Shown here piece by piece: positions 1 through 4,949 of a DNA stretch of 5,550 nucleotides. Under the pieces are notes generated by a model, which searched no databases, was not told the DNA's origin, and saw only the letters and a list, made by a program, of their open reading frames with translations. Numbering within the stretch: position 1 is the first letter of the stretch; the number at the start of each line of letters is the position of its first letter. The stretch comes from Thermoplasmata archaeon (lineage in GTDB: Archaea; Thermoplasmatota; JAKEGO01): contig JAKEGO010000146.1 in the NCBI GenBank assembly GCA_022615805.1, positions 1 to 5,550 on the forward strand, written 5' to 3'. Both the position numbers and the translations under genes were made by a program.

Positions 1-123
1 AAAAGTCGGGTCTGCTGGAATGGGATGGGCGGCCTTGGAATTACTGGCTCGTTCTGCGAATTGCTCGCAACAATCACGTTATGTGCCGCCAATGGACTTT
101 TGGGATGAAGCCAGGTTTGGGGA

Positions 124-134
124 TACATTATTAA
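124..134 (+). promoter_or_regulatory. possible TATA box of the heliorhodopsin gene
   Basis: The AT-rich run TACATTATTAA sits in otherwise mixed-composition DNA about 50 bases before the gene's first ATG. An archaeal transcript starting about 25 bases downstream would have a short leader of roughly 25-30 bases that includes the GGAG motif at 172-175. This is a match by eye to a loose consensus, not a demonstrated promoter. Confidence 0.35.
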
Positions 135-171
135 GGTTCACTCATTTCGAGGGATCGTGAGTTCGTCTCGT

Positions 172-177
172 GGAGAG
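172..177 (+). promoter_or_regulatory. ribosome binding site GGAGAG
   Basis: GGAGAG lies 5 bases (counted from GGAG) before ATG 181 and 8 bases before ATG 184. The second spacing is the more usual, so 184 may be the true start. The choice changes the product by only one methionine. The other convincing genes in the window lack such a motif and appear leaderless. Confidence 0.5.
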
Positions 178-180
178 ATC

Positions 181-962
181 ATGATGAAGGACGAAACGAA
201 GTTCCTGAAGCTGAAGAGGTTCAACCTGACGATGGGCTAATTGCACCTTGTCCAGGGCCTGCTGATGCTGGCCATCAGCAACGACTTCACCCTGCCGATC
301 ACGCGGGGCTACCTGGATGCCGTCGAACTGCCGGGGGGCGGCATGCGGCTGGAGCCCGAAGCCGCGACCATCGTGGACGTCCGCCTGGGCGTCGTTGTGG
401 CTTCCTTCCTCCTGATGTCGGCGGTCGCCCACATCATGATCTCCACGGTCCTCTATCCGAGGTACGTCGCCTACCTGAAGAAGGGCATGAACCCGTACAG
501 GTGGTACGAGTACTCCATCAGCGCCTCCGTCATGATCGTCGCCATCGCGATGCTCGTCGGCATCTACGACGCCGGCACGCTCCTCCTCCTGTTCTTCGTC
601 AACGCGACGCTGGTCTACATGGGCCTGGTCATGGAGCAGGTGAACCACGGGCGCAAGCGGGTTGACTGGAGGCCTTCGTCTTCGGCTGCGTCGCCGGGGC
701 GATCCAGTGGATCGTCATCGCCATCCACCTCCTCGGTGCCGGCGGCGGCGACGGCGGGCCGCCAGATTTCGTCTACTGGATATTCCTGAGCATCGGCGTC
801 TTCTTCAACTCGTTCGCGCTGAACATGGTCCTCCAGTACAGGCGCCGGGGGAAGTGGGCCGACTACCTCTACGGCGAGAGGATGTACGTCATCCTGAGCC
901 TCGTGGCCAAATCGGCGCTCGCATGGCAGGTCTGGGCGGGGACGATGCGGCCCGAGGGGTAG
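181..962 (+). pseudogene. heliorhodopsin, disrupted by a nonsense codon and a frameshift
   Basis: Heliorhodopsins are seven-helix retinal-binding photoreceptors of inverted topology (N-terminus cytoplasmic), with no established ion-pumping role in most members. From ATG 181 the frame encodes an N-terminus ending FNLTMG, then TAA at 238-240, then LHLVQGLLMLAISNDF and helices 2-4 (RWYEYSISASVMI) to about base 668. The homology then continues one frame over as EAFVFGCVAG, FFNSFAL, GKWADYLYGER and SLVAKSALAWQ, ending at TAG 960-962. Restored, it would be about 260 residues, close to the 253 of heliorhodopsin 48C12. The Schiff-base lysine (codon 909-911), the counterion glutamate in WYEY (codon 508-510) and the core histidines of helices 1 and 3 (codons 244-246 and 430-432) are all intact. 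The frameshift fits loss of one G from a TGGGAGG-like run at about 667-671. The stop lies within helix 1. The family assignment is very secure. Whether the gene is truly dead, recoded, or carries assembly errors cannot be told here. Confidence 0.9.
238..240 (+). other. premature TAA stop in heliorhodopsin helix 1
   Basis: This in-frame TAA replaces the residue between the conserved glycine and LHLVQ in helix 1, a position normally filled by a hydrophobic or aromatic residue. One base change from a tyrosine (TAC/TAT) or leucine (TTA) codon would explain it. The next codon, TTG 241, could in principle act as an alternative start, but it would lose half of helix 1 and would not repair the downstream frameshift. 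Confidence 0.8.
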
Positions 963-1113
963 CTCCCAACGGCGATCGCACCGGGAACCCGGGACCGCGC
1001 CACCGTCCCGAGGCAACGCCTTCGAGCGGCCTCACTTCGGCTTCCTTCCGATGTCCCGTATGCACACCGTGACTGGAAGTCCAGCCCTCGCTGAAGGCGG
1101 CCTCCTTTCCGGC

Positions 1114-1155
1114 GGAGGTAGGCGTCGATGCCCCCCCCGGGCACCCCCTACCTCT
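1114..1155. repeat. nested stem-loop
   Basis: GAGGTAGG (1115-1122) is perfectly complementary to CCTACCTC (1147-1154). A G-T pair can extend it outward. Inside the loop, TGCCC (1129-1133) pairs with GGGCA (1139-1143) around five C residues. It lies about 150 bases after the heliorhodopsin stop. It could be a folded RNA 3' end or structured intergenic DNA. No U-tract follows directly, so it is not a clear archaeal terminator. Confidence 0.45.
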
Positions 1156-1173
1156 CCATGAGGCATCTGAAAA

Positions 1174-1187
1174 ACGTATTTATACGT
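1174..1187 (+). promoter_or_regulatory. TATA-like box inside a 14-bp palindrome
   Basis: ACGTAT-TT-ATACGT is a perfect inverted repeat whose centre is the TATA-like TTTATA. An operator overlapping a TATA box is a common archaeal arrangement for repressor control. No coding gene begins at the expected distance downstream, so any transcript would be short or non-coding, or would run antisense into the nitroreductase. Confidence 0.35.
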
Positions 1188-1217
1188 GGCGCCCCGCGGG
1201 GGTCGTACTGACGTGGA

Positions 1218-1223
1218 TATAAA
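1218..1223 (+). promoter_or_regulatory. TATAAA motif, orphan
   Basis: A consensus TATAAA lies 39 bases downstream of the palindromic box. It sits in the loop of a small inverted repeat (CGTGG 1212-1216 with CCACG 1228-1232). ACGTGG occurs twice, at 1184-1189 and 1211-1216, near each TATA-like element. An ORF starting nearby in the forward direction reads mostly as the antisense of the nitroreductase and is not believed, so the target of this box is unknown. Confidence 0.3.
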
Positions 1224-1319
1224 TGCCCCACGAACCCGTACTACCCGGATGGAACTCGCCCTATATAATGACTTCGCTCATTTTTATCGCCTACGAAGAT
1301 AATATGTCCATATCACGCG

Positions 1320-1325
1320 AAAAAA
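1320..1325 (-). terminator. possible T-tract terminator of the nitroreductase unit
   Basis: Six A residues on the plus strand give TTTTTT on the minus strand about 100 bases past the nitroreductase stop. Archaeal termination commonly relies on such T-runs with little or no hairpin. The run is short, so support is modest. Confidence 0.35.
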
Positions 1326-1423
1326 TTATCCGTATGATGATAGATGACCGATCATTGACATCGTTGGGGAGATCCCGTCCTCCCGCGGGTCGTTTCCGGC
1401 GCATCGCCTCGCAGGACGGCCCG

Positions 1424-2023
1424 TCATGTGACCTCGAGGACGACCACGTCCTGGAGCGACCTCTTCGGGACGTGATGAACGCCAGACCGGTCGCGCCAGT
1501 ATCTTATATTCCCGTCCGCCCCCACGGTCTCGAGGACTATGCTCTCCGCGGGCCGGCCGACCGCGATGACGAGGAGGACCTCGTACCTGTCGGGGATCCC
1601 GAGGGCAGAGCGGATGCCGTCGCGGTCTATGGCGCCGAGCATGCAGGACGCGAGTCCCATCTCGGCCGCGGCGAGCGCGATGGTCTGGGCGGCGATGCCC
1701 GGGTCGTAGGAGGAGTGGGGCTTCAGACCGCCGTCGGACAGGACGATCATATATGCAGGGGGACGTTCGCCCTCCTCCGGCCCGTCCCAGTCCGTGAGGT
1801 ATCCCGCCCACTTCAGGTGCGGGAAGACGCGGGCGCAGCCCTCGCCGCCGGACACGAGGGCGTACCTGAGCGGCTGGAGGTTGGCCCCCGAAGCGGTGAT
1901 GCGGCCGATGTCGACGAGGTCCCTGAGGGTCCGGAGGTCGATGCCATCCGACTGCATGAACCTCCTCGTGCTCCTGGTCCTGGCGGCAAGTTCCCTCATC
2001 ATGGCGATCAGCGACGGGAGCAT
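1424..2023 (-). CDS. nitroreductase-family FMN oxidoreductase
   Basis: This is a predicted cytosolic flavoprotein of the NfsA/NfsB-like nitroreductase superfamily. Family members are FMN-bound dimers that use NAD(P)H or another donor to reduce nitroaromatics, quinones or flavins; the substrate cannot be read from sequence. Visible signatures are RSTRRF (residues 17-22), which contacts the FMN phosphate, SGANLQPLRY (45-54), the central helix region DPGIAAQTIALAAAEMGLASCMLG (107-130), and GIPDRYEVLLVIAVGRP (142-158). The length of 199 is typical of a compact member. The start is uncertain: Met8 or Met9 (plus-strand 2000-2002 or 1997-1999) puts the RSxRxF motif at the usual distance from the N-terminus, while the first ATG adds seven residues. 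It lies 65 bases after the zinc-ribbon gene on the same strand, so it could be second in an operon, though a weak promoter-like element lies in the gap. Confidence 0.88.
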   Translation of the reverse strand: MLPSLIAMMRELAARTRSTRRFMQSDGIDLRTLRDLVDIGRITASGANLQPLRYALVSGGEGCARVFPHLKWAGYLTDWDGPEEGERPPAYMIVLSDGGLKPHSSYDPGIAAQTIALAAAEMGLASCMLGAIDRDGIRSALGIPDRYEVLLVIAVGRPAESIVLETVGADGNIRYWRDRSGVHHVPKRSLQDVVVLEVT

Positions 2024-2035
2024 CGATCGGTGAGG

Positions 2036-2046
2036 GGATTAACCTT
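2036..2046 (-). promoter_or_regulatory. possible internal promoter of the nitroreductase
   Basis: The minus strand reads AAAGGTTAATCC here, a weak TATA-like element in a GC-rich 65-bp gap. It is about 18 bases from the longest ORF's ATG and about 38 from Met8, so neither start has ideal leaderless spacing. If it is not a promoter, the nitroreductase depends on the zinc-ribbon gene's transcript. Confidence 0.25.
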
Positions 2047-2088
2047 TGCGTCGACCGGTCCCGCATCGGAGCGAGCGGTCCGGGCGGA

Positions 2089-2880
2089 CTAATCGCCGAA
2101 GAGCGCGCCCTTGATCGTGCCGAAGAAGCCCTTCATGGAGGTGTCGGGCGGAGGGACGTCGCCGCGGATGACCTGCCTGGAGCCGCCGTCCACGAGCACG
2201 TCGTATGGCCTTCCCCTGAAGACGTACCTGACCTCCCAGACCGGCGCGTGGAGGAACTCGATCTCGTCCACATCGAAGGACGTGTCCGCCTGGTCGACGC
2301 TGTCGATGTCCTGCTGCAGGAGGAACCTGTGATGGGCCTCGATGTCCTGCCGGGCCATGGAGACCGCCTCGTCCTGGTCCATCTCCGAGTTGTGGAACGT
2401 GCTGCCCGACGGCACCCTCGAGAGGTCGAAGGCGACCTTCGTGGATATCGGGATGTCGTACTCCCTCGTGGGGAAGGCGCTCGCCCTGCGGGCAAGGACC
2501 TTCCAGAAGTATTCCTTCTCCATCGTCCCCTCCCGCGGGACCCATCCGCCTGTGCGGGTCATGCCGCCACGGTACGCCGTTCGCGCCTTCAGGTTCACGA
2601 TGAAGAACGGCAGGAACGTCAGCCGGATGGATTCGAACCTCGCCTCCTTCGCCAGCGTCGGCGGCTTCGTGCCGCCCCGCATCCACGCGCGGAGGAGGTC
2701 CTTGACCCCCTCTTCGTCCAGGCCGTTGGGGATGATGCTGTGGTCGAGTACGAACGCCTTGTCCGTCGCCTGGTTGAAGGCGGTGCCGCAGTACTCGCAG
2801 GTGATGATGACCTCGCCGGGCTTCAGGCTCAGTGGACCGCCGCACCCCTTGCAGGACGCCGAACTGACGATGTCGACCAT
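2089..2880 (-). CDS. zinc-ribbon protein of unknown function
   Basis: This 263-residue soluble protein has no signal peptide or membrane helix. Residues 10-31 form a zinc ribbon with two CxxC knuckles (C10, C13 and C28, C31) separated by 14 residues, the second in the form TCEYCGTAF, as in many archaeal zinc-ribbon proteins. The remaining 230 residues resemble no domain I can name. The last third contains alternating hydrophobic strands, notably APVWEVRYVFRGRPYDVLVDGGSRQVIRGD near the C-terminus, whose pattern recalls PepSY-like or small beta-sheet modules. That is only a resemblance. It ends in TAG, in a window where other genes end in TGA or TAG. A TATA-like element 19-27 bases before the ATG and the absence of a ribosome-binding site suggest a leaderless mRNA. 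It is divergent from the HtpX-like protease gene, so shared control is possible. Confidence 0.85.
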   Translation of the reverse strand: MVDIVSSASCKGCGGPLSLKPGEVIITCEYCGTAFNQATDKAFVLDHSIIPNGLDEEGVKDLLRAWMRGGTKPPTLAKEARFESIRLTFLPFFIVNLKARTAYRGGMTRTGGWVPREGTMEKEYFWKVLARRASAFPTREYDIPISTKVAFDLSRVPSGSTFHNSEMDQDEAVSMARQDIEAHHRFLLQQDIDSVDQADTSFDVDEIEFLHAPVWEVRYVFRGRPYDVLVDGGSRQVIRGDVPPPDTSMKGFFGTIKGALFGD

Positions 2881-2898
2881 GTCCTCGGAAGGGTGGAG

Positions 2899-2907
2899 GT
2901 ATACAAA
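2899..2907 (-). promoter_or_regulatory. TATA box of the zinc-ribbon gene
   Basis: The minus strand reads TTTGTATAC, 19-27 bases upstream of the ATG at 2880. That spacing puts the transcript start at or next to the ATG, as expected for a leaderless archaeal mRNA. The neighbourhood is otherwise GC-rich, so the AT-rich block stands out. Confidence 0.5.
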
Positions 2908-3016
2908 ACCCTAACGCCATGACGCGATGAGGTGGCGGCGCTCGCCAGGATGGGTGCCCCGGTGACCTCACGGGTGCCGTCTCGATGCTGGCCCGGGGGC
3001 CGTGCTCATGAAAACC

Positions 3017-3023
3017 CTTTTAG
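3017..3023 (+). promoter_or_regulatory. TATA-like box of the HtpX-like gene
   Basis: CTTTTAG, preceded by AAAACC, is centred about 26 bases upstream of ATG 3046, the leaderless spacing. No ribosome-binding motif precedes the ATG. This favours 3046 over the second in-frame ATG at 3055. Confidence 0.45.
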
Positions 3024-3045
3024 GCGGTAGGGTGATTTCCGGGCC

Positions 3046-4044
3046 ATGGCATCCATGGGGTCCCTCAAGGTGAACGGCGCCATCGCGATAGTAATGCTCC
3101 TGGGCATCTTCCTCGTCCTGCTGATGGCCATTGTGCTGATATCGGGAATGCCCTTCTACTCGGGCCTGGCGGTCATGGTCGTGCTCACGGCCGTCATCAT
3201 GCTGTTCCAGTGGCTCATATCCGCCTGGGTCGTGGAGTGGTCGACGAGGGTGCACTACCTGAAGCCAGGCGAGAACGTCTTCCTCGAGAGGATGGTCGGC
3301 GAGCTCTGCGAGAAGGCGGAGATCAGGGTGCCCCGGATCGGCATCGTCAACAATGGCACGCCGAACGCCTTCGTCTGGGGGCGCTCGAAGCGTGACATGC
3401 GCCTCGCGGTCCACACGGGCCTCCTGGAGAAACTCAACCAGAGCGAGATCCGTGCGGTCATCGGCCACGAGCTGGGCCACATCAGGCACAGGGACGCCAT
3501 CCTCATGACGTTCCTCTCCGTCATCCCGCTCCTCGCGTACATGGGCGCCCACCTCTGGTGGTTCGGCGGCGGCAGGAGCAAGGAGGGCGCGGCGATCCTC
3601 GCCATCGCCCTCATCTCGATGGTCGTATACATCATCAGCCAGATGCTCGTCCTCCGCCTATCGCGGATCCGCGAGTACCACGCCGACGCCTACTCGGCCG
3701 AGCTCACGCGCGACCCCCATTCCCTATCCTCCGCCCTCGTGAAGATCACCTTCGGCCTCTCCCTGGCCCCGAAGGAGCAGAGCGGCAAGGCCCGCTCGTT
3801 CTACATCGCGGACAGCGTCTCCGCGGCCGCCGAGATGCGCGCCATCGACAGGAACCGGAGCCAGTACGACCTCGACGGCGACGGCGTCATCGACCAGCGG
3901 GAGCTGGAGATGGCGATGGAGAAGGAACGGGGAGGCCGAGGGCGCTCGTCCTGGGCGGAACTGAACAGCACCCACCCGCCGACCTTCAAGAGGATCCAGG
4001 CCCTCAGGGCCATCGAGGAAGAGATGAGGACGGGGAACGCCTGA
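3046..4044 (+). CDS. HtpX-like M48 membrane zinc metalloprotease with EF-hand loop
   Basis: HtpX proteases sit in the cytoplasmic membrane and cleave damaged or misfolded membrane proteins. The 332-residue product has hydrophobic segments at about 11-34 and 38-62, then the zinc motif HELGH (H141, E142, H145), two more at about 152-172 and 181-205, and EYHAD (210-214) supplying the third zinc ligand E210. The C-terminal STHPPTFKRI (308-317) is the family's usual tail motif. All catalytic residues are intact. It is about 40 residues longer than typical HtpX. The extra sequence (about 268-303) contains DLDGDGVIDQRE (275-286), a perfect 12-residue EF-hand loop with Asp at 1, 3, 5 and 9, Gly at 6, Ile at 8 and Glu at 12, followed by an acidic/basic helix. 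Calcium binding at this site is inferred. The start is chosen by the upstream TATA spacing. It is transcribed divergently from the zinc-ribbon gene. Confidence 0.92.
   Translation: MASMGSLKVNGAIAIVMLLGIFLVLLMAIVLISGMPFYSGLAVMVVLTAVIMLFQWLISAWVVEWSTRVHYLKPGENVFLERMVGELCEKAEIRVPRIGIVNNGTPNAFVWGRSKRDMRLAVHTGLLEKLNQSEIRAVIGHELGHIRHRDAILMTFLSVIPLLAYMGAHLWWFGGGRSKEGAAILAIALISMVVYIISQMLVLRLSRIREYHADAYSAELTRDPHSLSSALVKITFGLSLAPKEQSGKARSFYIADSVSAAAEMRAIDRNRSQYDLDGDGVIDQRELEMAMEKERGGRGRSSWAELNSTHPPTFKRIQALRAIEEEMRTGNA
3868..3903 (+). other. EF-hand calcium-loop coding segment within the protease
   Basis: These 12 codons encode D-L-D-G-D-G-V-I-D-Q-R-E. In the standard EF-hand scheme, positions 1, 3, 5, 9 and 12 carry the oxygen ligands, position 6 is glycine and position 8 is a hydrophobic residue, and every one matches. 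It falls between the EYHAD motif and the STHPP motif, on the same side of the membrane as the active site. Only one loop is visible; EF-hands often pair, so partner pairing might occur between protease subunits. Confidence 0.75.
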
Positions 4045-4180
4045 TGTCAACAGCCGGGCCACGGGTGGCGGTTTGAGGGCGGAGGGGCGTCCTATCCAGG
4101 CCTGGGGCGGGGTGGGAGGGGGGACAGAAGATCGAATGTGGGATTGTGGACGTCGTTGATGGGACGCCCGCTCGCGCCCC

Positions 4181-4206
4181 GAGCGCCCTCCGGGCGCAGG
4201 GCGCTC
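4181..4206. repeat. 9-bp perfect stem-loop
   Basis: GAGCGCCCT (4181-4189) pairs perfectly with AGGGCGCTC (4198-4206) around an eight-base GC loop. All but one of the pairs are G-C, so an RNA hairpin would be very stable. It may end the protease transcript or bind a protein. It lies upstream of the transporter's predicted transcript start, so it is probably not part of that mRNA. Confidence 0.5.
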
Positions 4207-4219
4207 AGGCCGCGGCCTG
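4206..4219. repeat. 14-bp perfect palindrome
   Basis: CAGGCCGCGGCCTG is self-complementary over its full length and abuts the preceding stem-loop, sharing base 4206. It lies about 45 bases before the transporter's TATA-like box, a position suited to a dimeric regulator. High GC content makes chance palindromes commoner, so function is uncertain. Confidence 0.4.
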
Positions 4220-4264
4220 GACACATCAGCAAGAGGATTGGCCCGTGGATCCGGTCGGGACAAC

Positions 4265-4272
4265 TTTGATAT
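4265..4272 (+). promoter_or_regulatory. TATA-like box of the cation transporter gene
   Basis: TTTGATAT is centred about 27 bases upstream of ATG 4296 in GC-rich surroundings. It resembles the TTTGTATA element of the zinc-ribbon gene and has similar spacing, which supports a leaderless start at 4296 rather than at 4146. Confidence 0.5.
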
Positions 4273-4295
4273 CTCCACCGGGCCTCGTGGTCCCG

Positions 4296-4940
4296 ATGGA
4301 AGAGTGCGGCAGCGACTGCGTCTGCGGCATCGAGCCCGGGCAGAGACGGAGGGCCCTCCGCCTGTCGTACTTCACCGTGGCCTACAACATCTTCGAGGGG
4401 CTCTTCTCGGTCTTCTTCGGCCTCCTCGCCGGGAGCATCGCGCTCGTCTCCTTCGGGATGGACTCCTTCATCGAGTCGCTCTCGGGGGGCGTAATGATCT
4501 GGAGGTTCAGGCCTCACTCATCGACCACGAGGGAGCGGGAGGAGCACCTCGAGCACACCGCGTCGAGGCTGGTCGCCGCCTCCCTCCTCGTCCTCGCGGC
4601 TTACGTCGTGTACGAGTCGGCCAACAAGCTCAGGCTCGGAGACGAGCCCGACCCGTCGATCCCGGGTATGGCGATAACGATCATCTCCCTGACCGTGATG
4701 CCGCTGCTGTTCGTCGAGAAACGGAGGACGAGCGCCGCGGTCAGGTCCCGGAGCCTCCTCGCCGACGCGCGGCAGACCCTCGCCTGCATGATGCTCTCCG
4801 TCGCCGTGCTCCTGGGCCTTTCGATGAACTTCCTCTTCGGCCTCTGGCAGGCGGACCCCGCCGCCGGCCTCGTCATCGCGGCCTTCCTCGCGAGGGAGGG
4901 CGTCAGGACGTACCGGGAGGGAGAGCTGTGCGAGTGCTGA
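4296..4940 (+). CDS. CDF/TMEM163-like cation transporter
   Basis: This is a predicted six-helix membrane protein of the cation-diffusion-facilitator type, probably exporting a divalent metal such as zinc in exchange for protons; the metal is not determinable. From Met at 4296 it has 214 residues. Helices lie at about 24-42, 45-69, 88-108, 122-142, 161-184 and 186-200. The line SFGMDSFIESLSGGVMIWRF (52-71) contains D56 and E60 where the family has its helix-2 metal site, and LLADARQT (154-161) gives D157 at the helix-5 site. Classical CDF proteins have HxxxD there, so this belongs to the short branch without the large cytoplasmic C-terminal domain. Cysteines cluster at both ends: C4, C8 and C10 at the start, and C212 and C214 as the final CEC. 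The frame extends 5' to 4146, but that part is unlike the family and precedes the predicted promoter. A small ORF follows after 9 bases. Confidence 0.82.
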   Translation: MEECGSDCVCGIEPGQRRRALRLSYFTVAYNIFEGLFSVFFGLLAGSIALVSFGMDSFIESLSGGVMIWRFRPHSSTTREREEHLEHTASRLVAASLLVLAAYVVYESANKLRLGDEPDPSIPGMAITIISLTVMPLLFVEKRRTSAAVRSRSLLADARQTLACMMLSVAVLLGLSMNFLFGLWQADPAAGLVIAAFLAREGVRTYREGELCEC

Positions 4941-4949
4941 TCGCTCAAG

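Larger units (their letters stand above)
1..180. other. unassigned left-edge stretch
   Basis: No gene is recognised here. One forward frame is open from base 2 to a TGA at 158-160 (52 codons, no start in view), but the encoded peptide matches no family I know and its codon use is less GC-biased than the real genes further right. It could be the tail of an upstream gene or chance. The last 60 bases hold a promoter-like element and a ribosome-binding site for the heliorhodopsin gene that follows. Confidence 0.3.
963..1423. other. gene-free stretch between converging gene ends
   Basis: No protein with recognisable features is encoded here on either strand. GC-rich sequence with small inverted repeats (963-1160) gives way to an AT-richer part (about 1161-1350). 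The latter holds two forward-facing TATA-like boxes, a short T5 run at 1281-1285 and an A6 run at 1320-1325 (T6 on the minus strand). Since the heliorhodopsin gene ends at 962 and the nitroreductase ends at 1424 from the other side, the forward promoters have no obvious protein gene to serve. Confidence 0.6.
2881..3045. promoter_or_regulatory. divergent promoter region
   Basis: The 165 bp between the zinc-ribbon gene and the protease gene contain no gene. TATA-like elements face outwards near each end (2899-2907 on the minus strand and 3017-3023 on the plus strand), leaving about 110 bp of GC-rich DNA between them. Apart from short GC palindromes such as GGCCC/GGGCC, no strong operator is evident. 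Confidence 0.5.
4045..4295. other. spacer between protease and cation transporter
   Basis: The reading frame of the transporter stays open back to an ATG at 4146, but the extra 50 residues are low-complexity Ala/Pro/Gln-rich sequence unlike the family, so this is taken as non-coding. The stretch holds a G-rich run (about 4103-4126), two adjacent strong palindromes (4181-4219) and the transporter's TATA-like box. No T-tract follows the protease stop, so termination there is unclear. Confidence 0.55.

Noticed and set aside
238..240. Recoding of the in-frame stop as pyrrolysine
   Set aside because: The codon is TAA; pyrrolysine is inserted at TAG. No insertion element is evident, and the separate frameshift would remain.
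142..648. 168-codon minus-strand ORF across the heliorhodopsin
   Set aside because: The His/Asp/Arg/Val-rich peptide is antisense to a confidently identified membrane protein gene.
1208..1285. Possible tRNA between the TATA-like box and the T5 run
   Set aside because: The length fits, but no acceptor stem, TTC-like T-loop or anticodon arm can be drawn. Only one 5-bp stem is present.
1223..2092. 289-codon forward ORF across the nitroreductase
   Set aside because: It runs antisense to a gene with clear nitroreductase motifs, its peptide is Gly/Arg/Pro/Asp-rich without domain character, and long antisense frames are expected in GC-rich coding DNA. Only a weak TATA element precedes it.
2039..2971. 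310-codon minus-strand ORF overlapping the zinc-ribbon gene
   Set aside because: It is an alternative frame on the same strand, Arg/Gly/Pro-rich, and lacks the CxxC pairs and ordered strand patterns of the gene in the other frame.
4103..4126. G-rich run as a G-quadruplex
   Set aside because: It has several G tracts, but in GC-rich spacer DNA this is weak evidence and nothing nearby depends on it.
4146..4295. 50-residue N-terminal extension of the cation transporter
   Set aside because: The added sequence is Ala/Gln/Pro-rich, unlike any family member, and covers two palindromes and a TATA-like box placed for a leaderless start at 4296.
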